DNA of 64,000 nucleotides from Lachnospiraceae bacterium (GCA_009780115.1 WRAQ01000003.1:62001-126000), one strand, 5' to 3'. Positions 45,856-55,616 are shown, counted from the stretch's first letter. Notes: generated by a model not told the origin, from the letters alone. Made by a program: numbers and translations.

Positions 45856-47210
45856 TAGTTGGTTTCCTTTAAACGTTTTAACCGGCAGATAAAAAATCCG
45901 TCGGCTAAATGTATACCGGGAAAGAGTTGCAATATCCCGTTCTGTGATTTTCCTTGTGTTAAATCCGCAAGCCTTTCCGGCAATTGCTCATATATAAAAG
46001 GAAAATTTGCTACAAACCAAGCCATCATTTTTTCATTTTCATCCTGATTAATTGTACAAGTGCTATAAAGCAAAATCCCGCCTGGTTTGACGTACTGCCA
46101 TATAGTTGATAATATCCGGCGCTGCAGGTCACATAGTCCGGAAATAGAATCTGGTGAAAGTTTATATTTAATATCCGGTTTTTTACCAATAACACCAAGG
46201 CCGGAACAAGGTAAATCAGCCAATAAAATATCTGCTTTATTAATAAGTGATACATCTAATTTGCTTGCATCATAAACAGATATTTCAAGATTAGTCTGCT
46301 TCAAACGGCTTGCATTTTCTCTGATGTAATTACATTTAGTTTCGCTGATATCGCGGGCAATAACTTTTTTCGCCCTTTCAGCGGCGTGGAGGGCTTTTCC
46401 GCCGGGGGCGGCGCAGACATCTATCACAATATCCTCCGGCTTAATCCCGGCCGCCTCACAAACAAGCATTGAACTAACATCTTGCACCGTAAGAAAACCG
46501 GCCTGAAAACAAGGTAAGTCAGCAATATTTTCGATACAATTTAGTTCATAGGCATAATCCAGATAAGGGTGGCGTTTTACTTCTGTCCCGGTTGTTTTTA
46601 TCTTATTTTGCCAATCTTCCACTTGCTTAGCCGAAGGCTTGTTATGTAAGCGTACTGTAACTGGTTTGACTTCAAGTAAGCCGCGGCAAATTGATTTTGT
46701 TTGTTCATAATCATATTCTTTCAGCCATTTTTCGATTATCCATACCGGAATTGAATAATAAACCGATAAATAATTAACCGGCTCATCCGCTTCATTTGGC
46801 AGTTTTAAGTTTTCTTTATTACGGCTAATATTACGGAGGATACCATTTATGAATCCTTTTAAAGAAGAAAAACCCCGCTTCGCCGCCAGTTTGACGGCTT
46901 CGTCACAGGCAGCACGGTCAGGGATATTCGTCATAAAAATAATTTGATATACGCTAAGGCGCAAAAGATTGCGAATCAGCGGTTTCATCTTTTCTACCGG
47001 AATTTTGGCAAATTGATTAATGATATAATCAATTTGGATTTGCTGTTCCAGTGTCCCCTCAGTTAAGCGCTTAATTAAAGCCTTATCCCGTTGAGAATAG
47101 TGGCCTAATTTTGCTAATGTTTCCCGCATTAGAAGGTGACTAAAAGCCCCGTCCTCATTTATCCGGATGAGCATATTCAAGGTGATACTGCGTGTTTCTA
47201 ATCCGTTCAT
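45855..47210 (-). CDS. rsmB: 16S rRNA m5C967 methyltransferase
   Basis: 451 residues: N-terminal NusB-like domain (~1-140) and a C-terminal SAM methyltransferase with DVCAAPGGKALH, DLPCSGLGVIGKKPDIKY and YSTCTI (the two catalytic cysteines). AAAGG lies 5 nt before the ATG. Order rsmB-rlmN-prpC-prkC-rsgA is as in Bacillus. Confidence 0.97.
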   Translation of the reverse strand: MNGLETRSITLNMLIRINEDGAFSHLLMRETLAKLGHYSQRDKALIKRLTEGTLEQQIQIDYIINQFAKIPVEKMKPLIRNLLRLSVYQIIFMTNIPDRAACDEAVKLAAKRGFSSLKGFINGILRNISRNKENLKLPNEADEPVNYLSVYYSIPVWIIEKWLKEYDYEQTKSICRGLLEVKPVTVRLHNKPSAKQVEDWQNKIKTTGTEVKRHPYLDYAYELNCIENIADLPCFQAGFLTVQDVSSMLVCEAAGIKPEDIVIDVCAAPGGKALHAAERAKKVIARDISETKCNYIRENASRLKQTNLEISVYDASKLDVSLINKADILLADLPCSGLGVIGKKPDIKYKLSPDSISGLCDLQRRILSTIWQYVKPGGILLYSTCTINQDENEKMMAWFVANFPFIYEQLPERLADLTQGKSQNGILQLFPGIHLADGFFICRLKRLKETN

Positions 47211-47219
47211 AATAACCTT

Positions 47220-47915
47220 TCACTGCCTGCGGTTACGCAGAGCGAGTAACCGGAAGAGCTGCAAAAGGGCGGCAGCGGCGGCGGCAACATATGTCAGGGC
47301 AGCAGCAGTTAAAACCTTACGGCTTCCTCTTGTTTCTTCATCACCCATAATCCCATAATCTGAAAGAGCGGCTAAAGCACGGTTGGAAGCATCAAATTCT
47401 ACCGGTAAAGTAACAAGCTGAAATAATACTGCAAGGCCAAAAGCGATAATACCGATATTAAGCAGCATCATTCCCATCGGTAATTCAAGCCCCATGATAA
47501 AACCAACAAAAACAAGCGGCATACCCAGCCTGGAACCGATGGTTGCAACAGGAACTAATACCGAGCGTAACTTAAGGGGGGCGTAACCGATATTGTCCTG
47601 AACAGCATGGCCGCATTCATGGGCAGCTACGCCAACAGCGGCAAGTGAGCTTGAATCATAAACAGTTTCTGAAAGACGCAAGACTTTTTTGCGGGGGTCA
47701 TAATGGTCGGTTAAATTTCCGGCAACTCGTTCAATTTTTACATCATTGATACCTGAACTTCTCAGGATCCGTTCAGCGGCGGCGGCCCCGGTCATTCCGC
47801 TGCGGCAGCGGACACGGGAGTATTTATTAAAGGTACTCCGCAGATAACCGCTTGCGGCAATGCTTAGCAGGGCGCCGAGCAGGACTAGGATGTAGGTGCT
47901 GTCCATTATATACAT
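47220..47915 (-). CDS. Membrane zinc metallopeptidase, YugP family
   Basis: 231 residues from the ATG at 47915, preceded by AGGAGG 9 nt upstream; a longer frame exists but would overlap fmt. Zinc site AAHECGHAVQ. Four hydrophobic segments surround it (STYILVLLGALLSIAASG at the N-terminus). Family PF04298, function unknown. Inserted between fmt and rsmB, as in many Clostridia. Confidence 0.9.
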   Translation of the reverse strand: MYIMDSTYILVLLGALLSIAASGYLRSTFNKYSRVRCRSGMTGAAAAERILRSSGINDVKIERVAGNLTDHYDPRKKVLRLSETVYDSSSLAAVGVAAHECGHAVQDNIGYAPLKLRSVLVPVATIGSRLGMPLVFVGFIMGLELPMGMMLLNIGIIAFGLAVLFQLVTLPVEFDASNRALAALSDYGIMGDEETRGSRKVLTAAALTYVAAAAAALLQLFRLLALRNRRQ

Positions 47916-47953
47916 GATTTTTTTCCTCCTTGATACTATAAAATTAGTAAGGT

Positions 47954-48910
47954 TTATTTCTCTGAAAGGGAAAGCCGATAACAAATCTCCCCGGCGGTCA
48001 TTTTACATCCTAACAAAAAGGCGCGGGCGGGCATTCGTTTTTTGCCTTCGAGTTGTAGTTCGGTGATTGCAAGGCAGCCTTCACCGCAAGCGATAATGAT
48101 ATTGTCTTTTGCTGCTTCGATAATTATACCAGGTTTGGTATTTTTTTTATCCCGGTCCGGAACCGGGTCAGCCGCCCAGATTTTCAAGGTTTTGTTATGG
48201 TAATAAGTATACGCGCCGGGCCGGGAATTTAACCCCCGGATTAATCTTTCAATTTCAACCGCGCTTTTCTGCCAATCAATTTCACCTTCTTCACGGTTAA
48301 GCATTGGCGCATAAGTTGCCGCATCATCGTCCTGTTTTTCGGCAGTGACTTCACCTTTTTTAATTTTATTCAGAACTTCTGCCACCAAATCAGCGCCTAA
48401 ATCCGATAATTTTTCATGAAGTGAATCATTTGTTTCTTTATCTCCAATCGATATTGAAGCTGCTAATAATATATCACCGGTATCAACACCGATATCCATT
48501 TGTTGAATGGTAATTCCGGTTTCTTTTTCACCGCTGATAATTGCGCGCTGAATCGGAGCGGCACCACGGTACTTGGGTAATAATGAAGCGTGAATATTGA
48601 TACAGCCATAGCGGGGCAGGTTCAAGATTTCAGCAGATAAAATCTGCCCGTAAGCGGCGACAACATAAATGTCGGCATCATATTTTTTAAGTTCTGAAAT
48701 TGCTTCATCTGTTTTTATTTTAAGCGGTTGAAGAAGCGGTAAATTTTGCTCAAGTGCATATTTCTTAACCGGTGAAATTTGCACTTCCCGGCCCCGGCCT
48801 TTTTGTTTATCCGGTTGGGTAACAACTGCAAGGACCTGATGTCCGGAAGCCAAAATCGCTTTCAGCGGCGGCACCGCAAAATCAGGGGTTCCCATATATA
48901 TGATTTTCAT
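47954..48910 (-). CDS. fmt: Methionyl-tRNA formyltransferase
   Basis: 318 residues. It formylates initiator Met-tRNA with 10-formyl-THF. MKIIYMGTPDFAVPPL, the catalytic region INIHASLLPKYRGAAPIQRAII, and a C-terminal OB-like domain. GGAG is 13 nt from the ATG, longer than usual. Def lies upstream across a 355-bp gap filled by repeat A8 and a multibranched segment. Confidence 0.98.
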   Translation of the reverse strand: MKIIYMGTPDFAVPPLKAILASGHQVLAVVTQPDKQKGRGREVQISPVKKYALEQNLPLLQPLKIKTDEAISELKKYDADIYVVAAYGQILSAEILNLPRYGCINIHASLLPKYRGAAPIQRAIISGEKETGITIQQMDIGVDTGDILLAASISIGDKETNDSLHEKLSDLGADLVAEVLNKIKKGEVTAEKQDDDAATYAPMLNREEGEIDWQKSAVEIERLIRGLNSRPGAYTYYHNKTLKIWAADPVPDRDKKNTKPGIIIEAAKDNIIIACGEGCLAITELQLEGKKRMPARAFLLGCKMTAGEICYRLSLSEK

Positions 48911-48966
48911 TATATATACATTGCTCCAATCATGTTATTATTTATATTTCAATGCTATTTTGATAA

Positions 48967-49081
48967 GCAAGTCAGGCAATAAACACTCTCCGTCACTACG
49001 GCCTAATAGATGTAAAATATAAATTATTTCTTAGGAAAAAGGCGGCCTAAGGTTCCTGCGAGTTGTTTTTGCCTGACTTGC
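48967..49081 (-). repeat. Family A structured repeat, copy A8
   Basis: The arms GCAAGTCAGGCAATAAACA and GTTTTTGCCTGACTTGC pair. Compared with A5/A9, GGTAA/TTACC becomes GGCAA/TTGCC and GTAAG/CTTAC becomes GCAAG/CTTGC, both compensatory. The core is slightly changed (TTAGGAAAAAGGCGG). Confidence 0.9.
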
Positions 49082-49111
49082 TTGCTAACTTAATGACATT
49101 GATTGATTAGT

Positions 49112-49254
49112 CGTGAGTGACATTCTGACTTCGCAAGCAGACCCTTGAAAAACATCGTTACTAGGTTTCGTATTTCAGAAACCGTATGTAACGCGATGCT
49201 TTTTCACGGAGCGAAAGCGTGTCCTGCGGCCGAAGTACAGAGATGTCACACGCG
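49112..49254. ncRNA. Multibranched foldable segment, candidate structured RNA
   Basis: Outer stem GTGACAT...ACTTCG with CGAAGT...ATGTCAC; inside, CAGAC with GTCCTG, TGAAAAA with TTTTTCA, CATCG with CGATG, GTTAC with GTAAC, and hairpin GGTTTC/GAAACC, plus GC-GAAA-GC. The strand is undetermined. It does not match tmRNA, 6S, SRP or RNase P by motif. Together with A8 it fills the def-fmt gap. Confidence 0.5.
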
Positions 49255-49265
49255 GAAAAACTAAA

Positions 49266-49763
49266 TCATTCTTCGTTTTCCTCTTCATCTGCTTCAGAAT
49301 TATCCCGCAATTCCCCTTCAATCAAATCAAGATATAAACGCCCGTCAAGATGGTCAATTTCATGGCAAACCGCCCGGGCTAATAGCTCGGTTGCTTCAAA
49401 CTCAAATGGTTTGAGTTTTTCATCATAAGCTAATACTTTGACATAATTGGGCCTGGTGACGGTACCATGCTTGCCCGGAATACTTAAGCAACCTTCATTG
49501 CCGGTTTGTTCCCCACTGCTTTCCAAGATACGGGGATTAATCAGAACAAGGGGTTCTTCGCCATATTCTTCATTTGCATCAACAACAAAAATACGTTTCA
49601 ATACTCCAACCTGACAAGCCGAAAGGCCAATCCCCTCAATACTATACATTGTATCTATCATATCACTAATCAGTAACTTCGTACGGGGTGTCATTATCAT
49701 CACTTCTTTACTGATTTTTCCTAGTATTTCATCACCGATTTCTCTAATGTTTCTAATAGCCAT
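49266..49763 (-). CDS. def: Peptide deformylase
   Basis: 165 residues. It removes the N-formyl group from new proteins. Motifs GIGLSACQVG, EGCLSIPG and HEIDHLDG give the Fe/Zn ligands Cys and two His. The acidic C-tail (RDNSEADEEENEE) is longer than needed. GGGAGAGATAAA precedes the ATG. 27 bp after priA. Confidence 0.98.
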   Translation of the reverse strand: MAIRNIREIGDEILGKISKEVMIMTPRTKLLISDMIDTMYSIEGIGLSACQVGVLKRIFVVDANEEYGEEPLVLINPRILESSGEQTGNEGCLSIPGKHGTVTRPNYVKVLAYDEKLKPFEFEATELLARAVCHEIDHLDGRLYLDLIEGELRDNSEADEEENEE

Positions 49764-49790
49764 TTTATCTCTCCCTGCTTTTTATAAGGT

Positions 49791-52061
49791 TCATAACGGG
49801 TCAAAATCGAATTGAATACTAATCCCAGTCATCTCATTTTGCTGCCGCCGCCTTAGTAAATTTTCCTCAAGAATATCCTTACACTTTACCAGTATATCAT
49901 AATTATCATGTTTAATAAAAATTAAAAAACGATAAACATCATTAATTTTCGCTACCGGTGCAGGAACCGGGCCGATAATTTGCAGTTTTCCGGCCTTTAT
50001 CACAACTTCATTGACCGTTTCGGTCAACGAAGTTTTTCCGAATAATTTCAACAATTCTTCACCTAATAACCAACCACTAGATTCTTTTTCCGCATTAATG
50101 AGTACTGCAAGCATATGAGCCGCCGGGGGATATGAAGCAAGCTCACGATAAAGGATTTCTTCATTATAAAAAGCCGGGTAATTTTGGTTCGCCGCATGAA
50201 TAATACTATAATGATCCGGCCGGTAAGTCTGAATCACAACTTCGCCCGGTTTTTCACCCCGCCCGGCCCGGCCGGCAGCTTGGGTCAGTAGTTGGAAAGT
50301 CCGCTCTCCGGCCCGGAAATCATTTATATTAAGGGATAAATCAGCGGCAATGATTCCAACCAATGTCACATTAGGAAAATCGTGACCCTTAACAATCATT
50401 TGTGTCCCAACCAAAATATCCGCTTTGCCATTCGCAAATGCCGCCAAAATTTCACCATAGCTATCTTTTGTTTTGGTAGTATCGCCATCCATCCTAAGTA
50501 CCTTAGCCGCCGGCCATAATTTATGGATTAACTCTTCTATCTGCTGTGTCCCGGCTTTGAACCCAAGAAGATATTTTGAATTGCATGAAGGGCAAAGCTT
50601 TATATCACTTTGACCGTAACCGCAATAATGGCATAACATTTTTCCGCCCCGGTGTTTGGATAACGATATATCACAATGAGGGCATTTCAAAACAAAACCG
50701 CAAGAACGACAGGAAATAAAACTAGAATAACCACGACGGTTAAGGAAAAGCATTATCTGTTCGCCTGAATTAAGGCGGGCAGTGATTAATTCCTGTAATT
50801 TGATGCTGAATATCTGGCGGTTGCCATTTTTAAGTTCTTCCCGCAAATCAACAATATATACTTCAGGCAAAACCGCACCACTTAACCGGTTTTCTAAGGT
50901 AAAAAGACGATATTCATCATTTTTCGCCCGATAATATGCTTCCAAAGACGGGGTTGCCGAGCCTAGAATAAGGCAGGCGTTTTTAATCTTTGCCAAAGCA
51001 GCGGCGGTCTCACGGGCATGATAACGGGGTGTCTGTTCGCTTTTATAGCTGATTTCATGTTCTTCGTCGATAATTATCAAACCTAAATCAGGAAAGGGTA
51101 CAAATAAGGCCGAACGCGGGCCGATAATAATATCAATTTCACCACGTTTTGCCCGTTCGCACTGGTCATATTTTTCGCCGGAAGAAAGTGTTGAGTTAAT
51201 AACCGAAACCCGGTTGCCGAAACGCTTATAGAAACGAAGTAAGGTCTGATAAGTGAGCGCAATCTCCGGAATCAAAACGATACATTGTTTCCCCAGCGCA
51301 ATCACATTTTCGATTAATCCCATATACACTTCAGTTTTGCCGCTTCCGGTAATGCCCCTGATTAAATAGGTAAACCGATTACCTGCACGATACTCATTAT
51401 TAACAGTATCAACAATTATTTGCTGTTCCTGACTCAAAATTGGTCTGCTGTTTTGCTCTGCCTCTAATTTCACCGGGTTCCGGTAATAATGAATTATATC
51501 AATTGCAATTAAACCTTGGAGTTTAAGGCTATTAAGAGTCGCCGCTGTGATATGGAGTTTTCCGGTCACTAACTCATATGGTAAAATTTCTTCACTTAAT
51601 AGTTCGCTTAAAATACGTATCTTTGCCGCCTGTTTTTTATTGACTGATTCGGTCAATGCTGCTTGTATTTCCGTTTTTGATACTAAACAGCGAACTGTCT
51701 TTTTTTCTTTTGGCTTAAATTTCCGTTTGGCAGGTAAAACTGTTTTCAAAGCCGCAATCATTGTGCCGCCATAGTTTTTCTTCATCCATTCCGCCAACTT
51801 GATAGCATCGGTGGTCATATTTACACCGGCTTCTGTTGTCCCGATGACCTCTTTTAATTTTTCCGGCGGATACTCGGCTTGATTCGTCAGCTCAATAACA
51901 AAGCCGGTTATCTGGCGGTTGCTTTTCCCAAAAGGAACCGTTACACTCACTCCCGGTGCAAGCAAACCATCAAGGGACGGCGGTATTTTATACTGAAAAG
52001 GCCGGTCAACATTTTCATGGGCGATTTCTATGATGATATTGGCATATAAATATGATGTCAT
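49791..52061 (-). CDS. priA: Primosomal replication restart helicase PriA
   Basis: 756 residues. Helicase motifs GITGSGKTEVY (Walker A) and IIDEEHE (Walker B), then the cysteine-rich zinc region (CRSCGFVLKCPHCDIS, CHYCGYGQSDIKLCPSC). It reloads the replisome at stalled forks. First of the priA-def-fmt set. Confidence 0.98.
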   Translation of the reverse strand: MTSYLYANIIIEIAHENVDRPFQYKIPPSLDGLLAPGVSVTVPFGKSNRQITGFVIELTNQAEYPPEKLKEVIGTTEAGVNMTTDAIKLAEWMKKNYGGTMIAALKTVLPAKRKFKPKEKKTVRCLVSKTEIQAALTESVNKKQAAKIRILSELLSEEILPYELVTGKLHITAATLNSLKLQGLIAIDIIHYYRNPVKLEAEQNSRPILSQEQQIIVDTVNNEYRAGNRFTYLIRGITGSGKTEVYMGLIENVIALGKQCIVLIPEIALTYQTLLRFYKRFGNRVSVINSTLSSGEKYDQCERAKRGEIDIIIGPRSALFVPFPDLGLIIIDEEHEISYKSEQTPRYHARETAAALAKIKNACLILGSATPSLEAYYRAKNDEYRLFTLENRLSGAVLPEVYIVDLREELKNGNRQIFSIKLQELITARLNSGEQIMLFLNRRGYSSFISCRSCGFVLKCPHCDISLSKHRGGKMLCHYCGYGQSDIKLCPSCNSKYLLGFKAGTQQIEELIHKLWPAAKVLRMDGDTTKTKDSYGEILAAFANGKADILVGTQMIVKGHDFPNVTLVGIIAADLSLNINDFRAGERTFQLLTQAAGRAGRGEKPGEVVIQTYRPDHYSIIHAANQNYPAFYNEEILYRELASYPPAAHMLAVLINAEKESSGWLLGEELLKLFGKTSLTETVNEVVIKAGKLQIIGPVPAPVAKINDVYRFLIFIKHDNYDILVKCKDILEENLLRRRQQNEMTGISIQFDFDPL

Positions 52062-52115
52062 TTTATCTTTCTCATGATTGCAATGAACCCGATAACAAAA
52101 AGCTACTCAAACTTT

Positions 52116-53579
52116 TTATTTAAATATTTCTTGCACAACTTCGCGTTCATCAAGCGGATACTTTACCCCTTTTATTTCTTGATAATCTTCATGGCCTTTT
52201 CCCGCAAGCACAATAATATCACCGGCCCGGCCATGCCGGATTGCATATGCAATTGCTTCGCGGCGATCGATAATTTCGACATATTGTCCGTTTGTTTTAG
52301 TAATTCCGGTTTTGATATCGTTAATGATATCCTGCGGTTCCTCATCACGGGGGTTATCGGAAGTTATAATCGTCAAGTCGGCTAACCGGCCGCTCACTTC
52401 CCCCATTTTGTCCCGCCGTGACTTGTCACGGTTCCCGCCGCAGCCAAACAAGCAAACTAACCGTTTCGGCTCATATTCTTTCAGCGACTTAAGTAAACTC
52501 GCCAAACTCATCTCGTTATGCGCATAGTCAATCATCAGCGAAAAATCCGCTGCAACCGGAAGTATTTCAATCCGCCCTTTAACACGGGCATTCAAAAGTG
52601 CTTGGCAGATAATCGTTATCGGCACATCAAAATGATGGCACACCAAAATTGCCGCAAGAGCATTATAAACGCTAAATTTACCCGGTGAAGCTACTGATGC
52701 CTGAAATTTCAACAAACCACTAACCCCAAAGCAGACACCCAAGCTACTGTTATCACGATATAATTCCAAGCCATCCGCCTGTAAATCCGCCGGGCTATCA
52801 ATTCCATAGGTAGTAATTTCGCAGGTATGACCCATGATAATCTCGGGATAATGTTCACTGTCAAGGTTCACAAAACCCTTTTTACATTGGGTAAATAACA
52901 TCCTTTTACAGGACAAGTATTCAGCGAAATCAACATGTTCGCCGGGGCCGATATGGTCAGGCGACAGATTGGTGAAAATCCCGATATCAAAAATTATCCC
53001 GGCTGTCCGGTTAAGTTTAAACCCTTGTGATGCTGCTTCCATTACAACTATATCGAGACCGGCTGACACCATTTCGCGTAAGTACTTATGAATCAATAAT
53101 GACTCCGGGGTGGTATTCTTTGCTGCGATATGTTTATCACCAATGATGATTTCAATTGTTCCAATCAAGCCAACTTTGTATCCGGCTTGTTCCAAAATCG
53201 ATTTTATCAAGTAAGCCGTTGTGGTTTTGCCTTTCGTTCCGGTGATGGCAATTGTTTTTATTTCATTCGCCGGATGGCCAAACCAATTAGCCGCTATGAT
53301 GGCCTGGGCATAACGGGTACATGGCACTTTAATAACCGTAACTAGTGCCCCTGCGGTTATATCCGCACAAATGTCCCGCTCAACCACCAAAACCCGCGCC
53401 CCTTTTTCAATTACCTGACTGACAAAATCATGACCGTCACTTTTCATTCCGGTTATACAAATGAAAAGGCCGCCGTTTTCTACTTTACGAGAATCATTTA
53501 TAACCTCATTAACCTCACATTCCAAACTTCCATATAAGCATTCATAATTAAGATTACTTAGTAATTCTTTTAACTGCAT
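52116..53579 (-). CDS. murE: UDP-MurNAc-tripeptide synthetase (meso-DAP type)
   Basis: 487 residues from the ATG at 53579 (AAAGGG 5 nt upstream). ATP loop AITGTKGKTTT; the substrate-selecting motif is DNPR (TSDNPRDEEP), which indicates meso-diaminopimelate rather than lysine as the third residue, so the peptidoglycan should be DAP-type. The gene is detached from the wall cluster, 18 kb away, next to priA. Confidence 0.96.
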   Translation of the reverse strand: MQLKELLSNLNYECLYGSLECEVNEVINDSRKVENGGLFICITGMKSDGHDFVSQVIEKGARVLVVERDICADITAGALVTVIKVPCTRYAQAIIAANWFGHPANEIKTIAITGTKGKTTTAYLIKSILEQAGYKVGLIGTIEIIIGDKHIAAKNTTPESLLIHKYLREMVSAGLDIVVMEAASQGFKLNRTAGIIFDIGIFTNLSPDHIGPGEHVDFAEYLSCKRMLFTQCKKGFVNLDSEHYPEIIMGHTCEITTYGIDSPADLQADGLELYRDNSSLGVCFGVSGLLKFQASVASPGKFSVYNALAAILVCHHFDVPITIICQALLNARVKGRIEILPVAADFSLMIDYAHNEMSLASLLKSLKEYEPKRLVCLFGCGGNRDKSRRDKMGEVSGRLADLTIITSDNPRDEEPQDIINDIKTGITKTNGQYVEIIDRREAIAYAIRHGRAGDIIVLAGKGHEDYQEIKGVKYPLDEREVVQEIFK

Positions 53580-53639
53580 TGTTTTCCCTTTCGAAATTTT
53601 CATATCTGCAAAACCCTGCAAATTTTGAGTTTCCTACTA

Positions 53640-53888
53640 TTATATGTTTTTATATAAAGAATAATAATCTGCTTCCATATTATCCATATATCTTCTAAAC
53701 CATATTTGAATGTCATCAAGAGCTTTGTTGTAAACCCGGGCACCCATTATTTTAATAAAAAAATCAAGCACTGTTTCGGCGGCAATAAGACCAATCTCCT
53801 CATCGCGTTTGTCCTTGAAAAAGGCTTGAATTTCTTTAATCAACTCTTTTTTTTCTTCCGGTTTTAAAATAAGTTTCCCTAAATCCAT
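53640..53888 (-). CDS. DUF2164-family protein
   Basis: 82 residues, hydrophilic and helical; IQAFFKDKRDEEIGLIAAETVLDFFIKIMGARVYNKAL fits DUF2164 (first part IQAFFKDKRDEEIGLIAAET). Function unknown. AGGAGG lies 9 nt before the ATG. Precedes murE by 60 bp. Confidence 0.8.
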   Translation of the reverse strand: MDLGKLILKPEEKKELIKEIQAFFKDKRDEEIGLIAAETVLDFFIKIMGARVYNKALDDIQIWFRRYMDNMEADYYSLYKNI

Positions 53889-54039
53889 TATTATAAGCCT
53901 CCTAAATTATTACTTCATATTTGCCGGTAAATATACCTATACTATAGCATGTGATTATTTAAAAGTATATTCCTTAATAAATTCTTTAGTCTTTCATTAG
54001 AAAGTTGACACACTTTGGACACACTTTTGTTTTAGTATT

Positions 54040-54127
54040 GTAGATAAGATAGTTGTTGACTCACTATCTCCCCCCTCATAAGACTGCGCTAATGCGCGCA
54101 AAAGGCCTCCCACGCGGGAGGCTTTTT
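54040..54127 (+). ncRNA. Candidate small RNA or attenuator leader
   Basis: The ~90 nt before the orphan terminator contain GCGC-TAAT-GCGC and a pyrimidine-rich stretch. TTGACA at 54005 is a possible -35 but no well-placed -10 was found. Part of the 402-bp gap 53889-54290; the rest of that gap shows nothing clear. Confidence 0.35.
54105..54127 (+). terminator. Orphan intrinsic terminator
   Basis: GCCTCCC (54105-54111) pairs with GGGAGGC (54116-54122) over ACGC, followed by TTTTT. No plus-strand gene lies upstream for more than 14 kb, so it must end either a small RNA or the leader of the downstream GGDEF gene. Confidence 0.85.
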
Positions 54128-54290
54128 GTATAGCAGGCCCCTGACATTAAAAATTTGGTCACTTTGTTTATTTTTTTGTAAATTTTTGATTATTTTTGCA
54201 AAAATAGTACTAGTAAATATTAGCACGGCATGGTAAAATTAAACGATTATCCGAATATAATTATTGGTAATTATGAAAGAGGTACTATCA

Positions 54291-55616
54291 ATGTCTATAA
54301 AAATAAAACTGCTAATCCCGATGATTGTTGTCACTATTATTACTGCTTTGACACTTCTTATATCATCAATCATTTTATTTAACCCAAGTCGGGGTATGAT
54401 ATGGACTTTTATCGCGGTGAGTCTAATTACAATATTAATATTGTTTGCTGTCAGTTTAAAATTTATCTCATACATATCAGATTGGATTATCGCACCGATT
54501 AGTAAAAATCTTAACCAGCTTAATTATGATGAATTAACCGGTATTCATAGCCGGCGTTACTTTATCGAAAATATTAACCGGATTTTAACAACTCTCGCCC
54601 GTTCAGGCGATTCGCTTAGTCTGATGATAGTTGGTATTGATTTCTTCAAAATTTATAACGATACCTATGGCCAGGTAAAAGGTGATGAATGCTTAAAGCT
54701 CATCGCTGAAACTTTAATGAAAACTTTAACCAGGACTGATGATTTTGTTGCCCGTTTCGGCGGTAAGGAATTTGTTGTTGTTTTACCGAATACAGATGAG
54801 GGCGGCGCCCATATTATCGCTGCAAAATTACTCAAAAGTATCCGCGCTTTAGCTATCCCTCATGAAGGGAGCAGTGTGGCTGATTTTGTTACTGTTTCGG
54901 TTGGGGTGACTTCAGGGAATGTAGAGCATGTACAAGGAAGCAGTGAATACATCAACCGCGCAGATGAGATGTTGTATACTTCCAAGCTAAACGGGCGGAA
55001 CCGGTATTCATATTTAGAAATTACCGGCAAATCACCTCTCACCTTGTCATCAGCGAAAAAAACGATTGATACCTTAAGGCGGAGTAAAGAATTAGCCGAA
55101 ACATTAACGAAAGTTGCTATCTCATTCCTGACAATGCAGAATATTACTTTTGATTATATAATGTCTTCAGGGGTAAATAATATTGCAAATTTTTTATATA
55201 TCGACTGCATATCGGTCTGGCGTTATATCTGGAAACCGGAGGGCTTGCATTTATCGCAAGTTTATTTGTGGGACAAAGAAGCCGGCGGCACTATCCCGCC
55301 GAAAGCTGATTTAGTCGATGTTGTCTGTCCTGAAACTGAGCAATGCTGGGAAAAAATATTATCAACCGGAGGGGTGATAAACGGCCCTCTGCGGGTAAGG
55401 TCGGATTTTGAAGCAGGGTTACTTAGAGAACACGGGTTACTTTCAGTTCTTGCTGTCCCGATGTTTATTAACAATACTTTCGGAGGGTTTGTACTATGTT
55501 CCGACGGTCAATGTGAACGTATTTTTGATGATGCAGGTACTGACCTAATGCGCTCGGTCGCAGTATTGTTTGCCAGCGCCGTTAATCATACCGATATTGC
55601 AAATGAAGCAAATTAA
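54291..55616 (+). CDS. Membrane GGDEF-variant protein with GAF domain
   Basis: 441 residues from the ATG at 54291 (AGAGGT 7 nt upstream). Two N-terminal TMs (~8-30, ~38-60), GGDEF domain (~80-235) and a C-terminal GAF-like domain (~270-435). The signature reads FGGKEF: Lys159 replaces the metal-binding Asp/Glu, so cyclase activity is doubtful. The inhibitory I-site RxxD is intact (RTDD, 148-151), five residues upstream. Metal Asp117 is kept. It may be a c-di-GMP receptor. Convergent with the PfkB gene, sharing 4 nt. Confidence 0.88.
   Translation: MSIKIKLLIPMIVVTIITALTLLISSIILFNPSRGMIWTFIAVSLITILILFAVSLKFISYISDWIIAPISKNLNQLNYDELTGIHSRRYFIENINRILTTLARSGDSLSLMIVGIDFFKIYNDTYGQVKGDECLKLIAETLMKTLTRTDDFVARFGGKEFVVVLPNTDEGGAHIIAAKLLKSIRALAIPHEGSSVADFVTVSVGVTSGNVEHVQGSSEYINRADEMLYTSKLNGRNRYSYLEITGKSPLTLSSAKKTIDTLRRSKELAETLTKVAISFLTMQNITFDYIMSSGVNNIANFLYIDCISVWRYIWKPEGLHLSQVYLWDKEAGGTIPPKADLVDVVCPETEQCWEKILSTGGVINGPLRVRSDFEAGLLREHGLLSVLAVPMFINNTFGGFVLCSDGQCERIFDDAGTDLMRSVAVLFASAVNHTDIANEAN

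Noticed and set aside
49112-49254. tmRNA, 6S RNA, SRP RNA or RNase P RNA
   Set aside because: None of their signature sequences (tag reading frame, SRP tetraloop helix, P4 motif) is found and the size is small.
53889-54290. c-di-GMP riboswitch before the GGDEF-variant gene
   Set aside because: The conserved GEMM-I and GEMM-II sequence blocks are not visible; only a terminator and a small hairpin are seen.
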